Positions 33,244-45,200 of a stretch of 64,000 nucleotides of DNA are shown here, piece after piece. The stretch comes from Filimonas lacunae (lineage in GTDB: Bacteria > Bacteroidota > Bacteroidia > Chitinophagales > Chitinophagaceae). The stretch is from positions 1,054,001 to 1,118,000 of the forward strand of contig NZ_AP017422.1 in the NCBI RefSeq assembly GCF_002355595.1. The letters run 5' to 3'. Below the pieces are notes generated by a model, which worked only from the letters and a program-made list of their open reading frames with translations, was not told the DNA's origin and did no database searches. The position numbers were made by a program, and so were the translations under genes. Every line of letters starts with the position of its first letter. Position 1 is the first letter of the stretch.

Positions 33244-36200
33244 ATGACACAGCTTTACACCGGCCGAACATTCAGAAAAAGATTATTATTAATGGCAATG
33301 ATGCTAAGTGCATCATTCAGTATGGCGCAGAATACTGTACAGATAGGTGCAGGAACAAGTGTTCCTGCTAACACGCTGTATGGACCTGTGTACCGCTATT
33401 CCTCTACTTCCACCACTTCCGCTTCGCGCTGTGATATGGTGTTTACAGAAGCAGAGATGGCGGCAGCTGGCATTCCTAACGGTGCCATCATTACTGCGGT
33501 AGCTTTCAATAAAACCAATGTAGCCAACTTTACAGCAAATACCACCACGCATGCTATGCTGATGGCCAATACTACTAATACTACATTAGCTACTACAGCT
33601 ACCTGGGCGGGCATACAAACCACGCACACCCAGGTATACAGCAGCACTTCTTTTAATGTGCCTTCGGCAGCAGGCTGGGTAAGCTGGAGTATTACACCGT
33701 TTGTGTATACCGGCAAAGCGCTGGAGATAGCTACAGAAACTTCTATGGCAGGCAGTGGAGGGGCCACTGATAATTTTGCGTGGCAGTATACTACCGGCAC
33801 TGCCGATAAAATAGTAGGGGTAGCCAGCTTAGGGGCTACGCTGAATGGAACGGTAACGGATTATAAATACCGGCCTAATATTCGCATCACTTATACAGCG
33901 CCGGGGCCGTGTACAACGCCGCCTGTGCCGGGCAAAGCTTCGGTATCGGCTACAAAGCTGTGTGCAGGCAGTCCGTTATTATTGTCTTTAACCGGTAACA
34001 ATTACGGTACCGGTCTTACTATTACCTGGCAATCGGCTGCCGCTGCTGCGGGGCCTTATGCTGATATCAGCACGGCGGGTAACACAGCCAGTTATTCTAC
34101 AGTAGCTGTTGCCGGCGTGCAATATTACCGCGCAGCAGTAACCTGTAGCGGCAATACACAATACTCCGATACGGTAAGTGTAAACGGTACGGCAGGTTTG
34201 GCAGGTGGTACCTACACTATTGATGCATCCAGCCCTACCAATGGCACCAATTACACTTCGTTTGCCGATGCGGTGGCGGCATTAAGTTGCGGTATTACTG
34301 GTCCGGTGGTGTTTAATGTAACGCCTGGCGGGCCGGTGTATAACGAGCAGGTGATTATTCCGGAAATACTGGGAGCGTCGGTTATCAACACTATTACTTT
34401 TAAAGGCAATGGCAATACGCTGTCCTTTGCTTCTTCCAATACTAACGAACGTGCGGTGTTAAAGCTCAATGGAGCCGATCATGTAATTATAGATAGTCTT
34501 ATTATTAATGCAACAGGTACTTCCAGTTCTCAATATGGTTTTGGAGTACAATTGATTAATAACGCCGATTCCAACATTATCCGTAACTGTTCCATTAATG
34601 TAACTACCTCAAGCACTTCTTCCAACTACTCCGGTGTTGTAATCAATGCCTCTGCGGCATCGGCCACCACTTCGGGTAGCACGCTTTGCGACGGCAACCT
34701 CATTATTGGCAACACGGTAGTGGGTGGTTATTATGGCATGACGATGGTGGGTGGTTTCGGAAGCCTGATAGAGGCGAACCGTTTTGTGAATAACCAGGTG
34801 AAAGACTTTTATTTCTATGGTATATATGCGTATTATATTTCTAATGCTGTGATAGAAGGCAACAGCATCAGCCGTCCCGATCGTACTTCTTTATCTACTT
34901 TTTATGGCATATACCTGGGTGATGGTACTGTAGGGGCGCAGGTAATTAAAAACAGGCTATTCAATCCTACCGGTGCCGACAATACTTCTACAGCAGCTGT
35001 ATATGGTATTTATTTATCTTTTACTTCCGGCACAGCTATAGCGCCTAACCTGGTAGCCAACAATCTCGTGTACGACATAAACGGTGCGGGATCTATTTAT
35101 GCATTGTATGAATACGATGCACCTTATTCCCATTTCTATCATAATACAATATCGCTGGATAACACAGCTAATACTTCATCGAATATAACTCGCGGGTATT
35201 ATGAAAGCTTTACGGCAGATGGGGTTGAGTTGAAAAATAACATCATTAGTGTTACCCGTGGCGGTACCGGCAGCAATTATGCGGTGTATATATTTTCCGG
35301 TACAACGCTGGCGAGTGACTATAATAATCTATACGTGGCTTCCGGCAGCAATTATGCAGTAGGGTATATAGATGGAACCTATACTTCGCTGGCCGATTGG
35401 CAGGCTGCATCAGGATTAGATGGCGGCTCTGTTTCGGTTGATCCGCAATTTACCCAGGCGGCTGCCGGTATTTATTTACCAGGCAACGCAGCTGCGTTTA
35501 ACAACCTGGGCGATGCGGTGGGTGTTACTACCGACATTAACGGAGCTACCCGTAGTGATGTTGTACCTGACCTGGGGGCATATGAAAATACCGTGAATGT
35601 GTGTGTGACGCCACCATTACCAGGTAAGGTATCGGGGCCATCGTCGGTAGGTGTTAATACACCCTTTTCATTAAGCCTGAAAAATGGCAGTTCCGGAACG
35701 GGGCAAACCTATCAATGGCAAATTTCATTAGACCATATCACGTTTACGAATATCAGTGGCGCCACTGTGGCAAGGCTTACTACCACACAAATGCAGGATA
35801 GTGCTTTTTACCGTTGCCTGGTTACCTGTGGTGGTAATATGGCTGTTTCCGACACATTGAAGGTGTCGGCTACTTATATCTATTGCTCTGCGGTGCCCAG
35901 CTCTACCATTGACACGGAAATATTCGGTGTTACCTTGAATGGGGTTAAAAATGCATCGGATTGTACCACGCCTGCAACTGGGGTAGGATCGGTATTAAAC
36001 CGGTATTCCAACTTCCAGGATAAGGGCGTGCTAACGCATGTAACGCAAGGAGCCAGTGCTACGTTTAGTGTAGACCAGGATGATTGTACGCCTTCTACCT
36101 ATTATTCGGCTGCAGTGGCTATATGGATTGACTATAACAGGGATGGTGATTTTAATGATCCTGATGAAAAGGTATTTGTAGAAGATGCGCTTACCCTGGG

Positions 36201-39200
36201 GCCACGCACCATTAGTGGTAAATTTAAAATACCACTTTCGGCAACGGCAGGTATTACCACTATGCGTGTAATACTGGCAGAAGGATATTCCGGAACCAGC
36301 CTGGTGCCTTGTCTTTCTTATACATATGGTGAGACGGAAGATTATTTAATACAGATAGATGCCGCTGTGCCATGTGCCGGAACACCGGTAGCAGGTACCA
36401 CCACCAGCACCAAACTGTATGCGTGTCCGTCCGAAGCATTTGCATTGGATGTGTCGGGTGTTAGCACGGCCAGTGGATTAACCTATCAGTGGCAAACTTC
36501 AGCCGACAACAATACCTGGACTAATATTAATGGCAAAGTATCTGACCATGTGGATACTTCTCAGCAGGTAACCACTTACTACAGGTATATAGTAACCTGT
36601 GCCAACGGCGGACTTGCGGGAGTGGCTGCTCCGGTGAAAGTAACTTCTCCGGGTATAGTGTCGGGTACTTATTCTATTGATAATACGCAACCGGCTTCTG
36701 CAACCAACTTTACTACGTTTAAAGATGCCTACGATTATATTAAGTGTGGCATTAATGGCCCGGTAGTATTTAATGTAGCGCCTGGTAGTGTGCCTTATAA
36801 CGAGCAGTTAATTATGCAGCCAGTGCCTGGAGCATCGGCTGTAAACACGATTACTTTTAATGGCAATGGTGCAGCGCTTACTTACAAAAGCACTAACAGC
36901 AACGAACGGGCGGTAATTAAACTGAACGGAGCCGATCATGTTATTTTTGATAGCCTGATCATTAATGCTACCGGATCAACCAGCGCTGAATATGGCTTTG
37001 GTGTGCAGCTGCTCAATGATGCAGATTCTAACATTGTAAGAAAGTGTACTATTAATATAACTACTGCTTCCACCTCTTCTAACTATGCGGGTGTGGTAAT
37101 CAGTGCTTCGGCTACTTCTGCTACCACCACTGGTACAACTGCCTGTGATGGCAACGTGTTTGCCAATAATTCCATTACCGGTGGCTATTACGGTATGACG
37201 CTGGTGGGTGGCTCGGGTAGTAATATTTACCATAACCGTTTTGTGAACAACACGGTGAAAGACTTCTATTACTATGGTATCTATATATTATATACCGGCC
37301 ATGCTATTATTGAGGGCAACAGCATCAGCAGACCTAATCGTTCTGATGTAAGCCTGTTCTATGGTATTCGTGTGGGTAGTGATAATATTATGGATTCTGT
37401 GGTGCGTAACAGGATATTTAATACTATGGGCGCCAGTAAAACGAACACCAGCACTCAGTATGGTATTTATATCGCCAGCACCAATGCAAAGGCCGATTCG
37501 GCTACGGTATTCGCCAACAATCTGATGTACGATTTCAACGGTGCCGGCACTGTCTATGCTTTCTATAATTCAGGATCTCCTAATACCCGCTATTATCACA
37601 ATACTTTATCATTGGATAATACCAAGAATACATCAGATGCATCTACCTATGGTTTTTACCAGTCGTCCACTGCCAGCAATGTGGAATTTAAAAACAACAT
37701 TATTACGTTGTCGCGTGGTGGAACCGGTAAAAACTATGGTATATACCTGGCTACTTCTGCCAGTGTAGTAACGATAGATTATAACAACTATTTCAAAGCT
37801 GACTCCAGCAACAACTATACAGGGTACTCTAATAGTACAGATTACAAAGACCTGATAGACTGGCAAAATGGTACCAGCAAGGATGCGCATTCTGTAGTGT
37901 TTGATCCGGAATACCTGGATAAATCGCAGGGTGATTATAAGCCTATGAGCAACCTGCTGGATAACCTGGGTACAGCCCTGGGGGTATCGAATGATATTAA
38001 CCAGGCTGCACGTAGTGTTACTACTCCGGATATGGGAGCCTACGAATATGTGGCTATTCCTTGTACTACACCGCCGGTACCCGGCACAGTAGTTTCTTCG
38101 GTTGACCCGGCGTGTTTAAATGTGCCATTCACTTTATCTATTAATGGTGGTGTTACCGGTTATGGACAAACCTACCAGTGGCAGTCTTCTGCCGATAATA
38201 CCAATTGGAATAATATCGCAACTGCTACCAACCGCTCGCTCACTACCACCCAGGGTGTTTCTACCTACTACCGTATTGTGTACACCTGCGGCACCAACAG
38301 TGTGCCTTCCACAGCGGTGAGGGTAACTACGCCAACACTGGTGTCTGGTACCTTTACCATCGATAAAACGCAGCCTGCTACACCTACCCGCTTCCAGTCG
38401 TTTAACGATGCTTATAACTTCCTGCGTTGTGGTATCAATGGTCCTGTAGTGTTTAATGTGGCACCGGGAACCGGGCCTTATAACGAGCAACTGGTGATGG
38501 AGTATGTGCAGGGCGTTTCTGCTGTGAACACTATTACATTCAATGGTAATGGCAACACTATCCGTTTTGCTTCTACCAACGGCAGTGAAAGAGCGGTGAT
38601 TAAACTGAAGGGATCGAAGCATGTTATTTTCGACAGCCTGGTAATAGATGCCCGTTCTGGCGATTATGCTTACGGTGTGCAATTAACAGCTAATTCAGAT
38701 TCTAACACGGTAAGAAGATGTGTGATCAATGCATTGCAAACTTCTACCTCTGATCAATATGCAGGTATTGTTATCAGCGGGTCGGAAACCGATCCTGTGG
38801 GCACAGGCATTGTGTTGAGTGATGATAATAATTTTGAATACAATAAAATTAATGGCGGTTATTATGGTATTACCCTGGCTGCCACCTTTACCAACGGTGG
38901 TAACGGGCGCAACCGGTTTATGGGTAATACTATTATGGACTTCTATGCTACCGGTATTTATGTGGCGGGTAGTTATGGTACTATTATCGACAGCAACAGT
39001 ATCAGTCGTCCTAACCGTACTACGGTAACAGAGTTTAAGGGTATTTACTTTACTGCCCAGAAAAATACAGGTTGTTATATAACGCGTAACCGCATTTTCA
39101 ATCCATTTGGTAATGCTACCTCCAGCACCGATGCCTTCTATGGTATTTACTTTAATAATTCGGATGGATCTACCGGTGGCAGCACCTATAACGAAAACAC

Positions 39201-42200
39201 GGTAAGCAATAACCTTATCTATGGTGTGAATGGTGCGGGCGCTGCCTATGGCATAGCCAACACCGGTTCGGATTATGCATATTATTATCATAACACTGTT
39301 GTGCTGGATAATGAAAGCACTACTTCTACGGCTACTAATCGTGGCTTTTATCAAACCACTACTGCTACAGGGTTAATATTTGCCAATAACCTGATTGCTA
39401 TTAGCGCAGCAGGAACCGGTACCAAGCATTGTATTTACCTGGGCGGTATTCTGCCGCTGGCAATGGATTACAACGACTATTATATCAGTTCTATAGCAGG
39501 TACCAATGCCGTGGGGTATTATGGAGCCAGCCAGGCGCGTTTAAGTGATTGGGTAACGGCTGTGGGTAATGGTATGGAGCGTGCATCGGTTTCCAGCATT
39601 CCTTCGTTTGTTGATGCCGCTAATGGTAACTATACGCCAGGTAATGCCGGCCTGAACAATAAAGGTGCGTTTGTAGGGGTAACCAATGATATTGTGAATG
39701 TGGTTAGAAGTGCTAGTACCCCGGATATTGGTGCATATGAATTTACACCACCACCTTGTAGCGTGCCACCAGTAAATGGTAAGGTGCTGATTGCGCCGGC
39801 AAGTGTGTGTCAGAACAAAAAGGTATACCTGAGCATGGATATCAGGGCTTATGGCGAGGGGCAAACCTTTCAGTGGCAAACTGCTAAAACACTCACCGGC
39901 GCCTTTGAAAACATGGGTAAACCTATGCTGGCCGCCGATACGGTAATTAACTCAGATACCACCTTATACTATCGTGTAGTGGCCAGCTGTGGCACCAACA
40001 CGGTATATAGCGATACGGTGCAGCTGATAGTGAGCCCTGCTATGCCGGGTGGTACTTACACTATTAATAAAACCCTGGCTACAGATTATGTGCCTGGTAA
40101 AGCAGGTGGCAACTTTGCTTCTTTTGCCGATGCTAAAACCGCTATGGGTTGCGGTATCACAGGTGGACCGATTGTGTTTAACGTGGCTGCCAACACCGGC
40201 CCTTATAACGAGAAACTGGCGCTGGACAGCATTGCAGGTGTTACTGCTATTAACACCATTACCTTTAATGGTAATGGCAACACCATCACTGCCAACAGCA
40301 GCACCTCTACCGACAGGGCAGTGATTACGCTGAATGGCGCGGATCACATTACATTCGATAACCTGGTAATAGATGCCGGAACAGGTACCTATGGTTATGG
40401 TGTGCAATTGTTAAACAATGCCGATTCCAACACCTTCCGCAATAACACTATTAAAACATCGGTAACAGGCACTACTTCCAATTTTGCAGGTGTGGTTATC
40501 AACGCCAGTGCATCTGCTGCGGTAACTACCGGTAACACATTGTGTGATGCCAACCTGTTTGAAAACAACACCATTACTGGTGGTAACTATGGTATTACCG
40601 TAGTGGGTGGTACTGCGGTGGCCAGCTATATTAACAACAACCGGTTTGCCGGCAACACTATTAAAGATTTCTATACGCAGGGCATGTATGTGGTGGGTAC
40701 TGCTAATACGGTGGTAGAGGGGAACACTTTCACCAGAAGTGCCCGCACTACAAACCCTGCTTCTATATATGGTATTTACGTTACCGATGCGGTAAGTAAC
40801 CGTTTGGTGATACGTAAAAACCGCTTCACCCGCTTCCTGGCAGCAACGCCTGCAGCTACTGCAACCAGTTATGCAATATATCATAACTCGCAGGATGCGT
40901 CGGTAGGTAATGAAGATACGGTAGTGAACAACCTGGTATACAATCTGGGGGGCAGTGGTGCACAATATGGTTTCTATAACCTGAGTGCTGATAATGTATT
41001 CTACTATCATAATACCATTGCGTTAGATGATACATTAAAAGTTACTGCCGTAACAACCGGCTTTTATCAATCAGGTGTGGCAACAGGTTTGCGGTTTAAG
41101 AACAATATTGTAACCGTTACCCGAGGTGGTGCCGGTAATAAATATGGTATGTACCGCAACACTACTGCCAGTGAAATAGAAGCTAATAAAAACGATTATT
41201 ACATTAAAGGCATTAACGCCTATACAGGATTTTATAATGCAGTGAACCTGGTAACGGTAGATCAGCTGAAGGCTGCTACCGGGCAGGATACCAACTCTGT
41301 AACAGGTAATCCGTTATATACCGATTCTGCCACCGGCAACTTTAAGCCGCAGCTGGTATATATTAATGATATGGGCTTGCCGCTGAATGTGGCCAGCGAT
41401 ATAGAAAACGCGGTGCGTAGTACCACCAAACCGGATATAGGGGCGTATGAATTCAATGCAGCATTGTGTGCTAATCCATTGGTGCCCGGTACGGCTATCT
41501 TATCGCCTGCCAGTGGATTGTGTCTGGAGAAGCCGGTACAACTGGATATTACAGGACATTCACCACTGGGCTCTATCACATTCCAGTGGGAAGCTTCGCC
41601 TGATGGTACTAATAACTGGAAGGCTATCAGCCAGGTACAATATAGTCCTGCATACGATACAGTAACCACTATCAATAGCTATTACCGTGCGAAAGTGGTG
41701 TGCGAAACCGCTACGGAGTATACCAATGTGATACAGATTGGTTTAAACAATATTATGCCAGCTGGCACTTATACCATCAATAGCAGTGCGCCGGCTACTT
41801 ATGTGCCGGGGGTGGCTGGTGGTAACTTCCAGTCGTTTAACAGTGCCGTACAAGCCATGGGTTGTGGTGTAGGTGGTAAAGTGGTGATTAATGTACTGCC
41901 AGGTACCAATGGTGTGTATAACGAACAGTTGCTGATTCCTTATGTAGCAGGTACTTCTGCTGCTAACACCGTTACTTTCCAAAGTGAAAATGGTGTTGCA
42001 TCTTCTGCAAACCTGAGCTTTGCAGGAACAGCTGCTAAAAACTATACGCTGCGTTTTGACAGTACACAAAACTTCATCTTTAAAAACCTGACCATTACTG
42101 CACAAAGCACCGATTATGGCCGTGCAGTGGATGTTGTGAATGGTGCGGCGGCTGACAGCATAGTGGGTAATACCATTGTGGCGCCTGCTGTAACTACCAC

Positions 42201-45200
42201 TACGAATGCTACTGCCGGTATTTATGTAAATGGCAACAAGGGTAATAAGCTGGTGCTGAAAGGCAATGCTATCAGCAACGGTGCTTACGGTATTTATTTT
42301 GCCGGCACTTCGGCTACCTTGTTAAGCGGTAAACTGCATGTGATAGATAGTAACCAGGTGGTGGGTACGTATGTAGCGGGTATTTATGCCGCCTTTGCCA
42401 ACAGCCTGGCTATTACTAATAACACGGTAACTTTGAAAGGGGTGATGTCTTCCAATGCTTCGGGTATCTCTACCAGCTATGCCGATACGGCGCTGCAGGT
42501 AAGGGGCAACCAGGTGCATATTAACCAGGTAACCAGCGCTTCGGTAAATGGTATTTATATACTGAACACCCGTTCTTCTATGGTGTCTAACACCGCCGTG
42601 GTAGCTGGTAACCGCGTAATGGCCGATAGTAATAACACGGCTAATATATACGGCATCACCGTTTCTGCTTCGGCAGGTGTGCAGGTGGTGAACAACGTGT
42701 CGGCCATTAACAGCGGTGGTAACCTGGTGTATGGCTTATACAGCCTTAATAACACCGGCGTTGTGAACTATTATAACAACAGCAGTAACATTACAACAAC
42801 TGGTACCAGAGGTTATCCGGGTTATTTTACTCAAACTGCCAGCACTGCGTTAGATGTGAGAAACAACATCTTCTCTAACAAAGGAGGGGGCAAGGCGCTT
42901 TTTGTAAATAACCCGGCGCTGTTTAATGGTGACTATAATATGGAGTATACCAGTGGCACTTCGCTGGTAGAAGTAAGCTCGGGCACTGTGACTACTTTTG
43001 CCACACTGGCCGAGTGGAAGAATACCTGGAACTGGGATGCCAGCTCTATCAGCTACGAACCGGCCTTTGCCAACAGCAGTACGCTGCGTCCGGATATCAA
43101 CAACCCGGATGTGTGGGCAATGCATGGTCGTGGTGTTCAGATAAAAGGTAATAACTACGATTATGATAATAATGTGAGGATAGAAGAGCGTGCGCTGGGT
43201 GTGCCAGACCTGGGAGCTTACGAGTTTTATCCACAAACAGTACCAACAGTACTGTCAGCCACACCGGCGGTGCCTGTACCTAATACTACACAGGTATTTA
43301 CCTACGGTACTGATACGGTAATGCGTATTGCCTGGGATAATGCAGTGCCAACAGGAGTAAGCGTAAGAAGGTATTCCGGTGTGGTGCCACAAGGCTTGCC
43401 AGCTGGTATGGATTCTATGTATTTCTATACACAGGTGGAAGTAACAGGCAGCAATGATCAGAAATACAATGCACAATTATATTATGTGGATTCATGGCAG
43501 GGATCGGTGGCTGATCAAAACCGCATAGGCATGGGCCGTACCACTGCTGCCAATGCATGGGTGGTAGGCGCTGCCAGCACAGTAGACATCCGTAAAAAAG
43601 AGATCAGTCAGAACGCTATGTTGTATATGGATCGCTTTACCGGGTTAATCAATGCTTATGCGCAGCCGGTAGCGGAAGACAGCAGCTCTAACCGTGGCAG
43701 GGATTTCTGGGTAGGTTATCAGCGCAGTAATGGATTTACAGGTCCTGATGGTGGTTATCAGACCATGAAAATATATATGGGTGCAGGTGACGAGCCGGCT
43801 AATGTAACCATTACAATAGAGGGAAGTAACGGCACGCCGTGGGTAAGAAACTACTATGTACCTGCAAACTCTGCTATTACCAGTGATGATATGCCTACGA
43901 CTAATCCAAACGATGCACGCTTGTTTACAGAGGGGCTGTATCAGAAGCAGGGAATTCATATTGTGAGTGATGTGCCTATTGTTGCTTATGCGCACGTATT
44001 TGAATCTACCAACTCCGGAGCTACCCTGTTAATGCCAACGGCAGTGTGGGGATATGAATACTACACCTTAAGCTCCAGGCAGTATTATTCTACATCAGGT
44101 TCTGCTTCTGCCTTCCACGTGGTGGCGCAGCACGATAACACCTGGGTAGAGATCAATCCGTCGAAGCCTACTTTAAATGGCTGGACGAAAAATGGTGGCA
44201 CGCGGCCTAACGGAAGTTACCTGGTGAAACTGAATAAGGGGGATGCTTACCAGGTGCTGGGTGGTGTGTTAAGTGGTGCGGAAGGACAGGATTTAACCGG
44301 TAGCTATGTAAAATCCATTAGTAACGATGCCGGTGAATGTTTCCCTATCGGTGTGTTTGCGGGCAGCACCAGAACGGCTATTGGTTGCGGAACCACTACC
44401 GGCGGCAATGGTGATTACATTATTCAGCAGATATTCCCGTACCAGGCATGGGGTACCAAGTATGCTACAGCGCCTACTTCTATGCAGGATGGTCCGTCAG
44501 CGTCTTACCTGATGCTGAATATCTACCGCGTAATGGTAAAAGACACGGCAACGATAGTGAAGCGTAATGGCACGCCTATCGCTAAAACAGAATTGATCAA
44601 TAATAAATATTACCAGTTTGAAAGTTCAGAAGGGGAGTATATAGAATCGGATAAACCAGTGATGGTGGCGCAGTATATGACTTCATCCGGAGTGTGTGGT
44701 GTGATAGGATATAGTGATCCGGAAATGTTCTATATCAGCCCGGTACAGCAGGCGGTGAAGAGATCGCAGTTTTACCGCAACGACAGGTATTCTATTGAAA
44801 ACAACTTTATCACGTTGGTGATACCTACAGAAGGTTTAGCTACGCTGAAAATAGATAAAGTAAACTACCTGGCCTATCCTGCGGCAGACCGATATGTATA
44901 TACCCATCCGCATTTGCCAGGCTACTCGATAGTGACCAAGAAGTGGGAAGCGGGTGCCGGTTCCAGTGTGGTAGAAAGTGATATGCCTTTCACCGGTATG
45001 GTATATGGTGTGGGTAGTGCGGAAAGCTATGGTTATAACATTGGTACACTGGTGAAAAACCTGAATAATCTCAGTACAGTAAACACCAGCTTTAACACAG
45101 GGGCTAATCCTACTGATTATACCTGTAAGGGAGCGCCGTTTAATATGACCATCCTGTTGCCAATAGCACCGGAAACCCTGACGTGGCAGTTTAGCAAGGT

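Noticed and set aside
38134-39354. Long minus-strand reading frames inside the giant adhesin
   Set aside because: They are shadows of the repetitive coding sequence on the other strand, rich in His/Arg/Ile without domain or start signals.
34203-43230. Regular repeats that might suggest a CRISPR-like or satellite array
   Set aside because: The repeats are long, in frame and diverged at codon level, as expected for protein modules; there are no short identical repeats with unique spacers.
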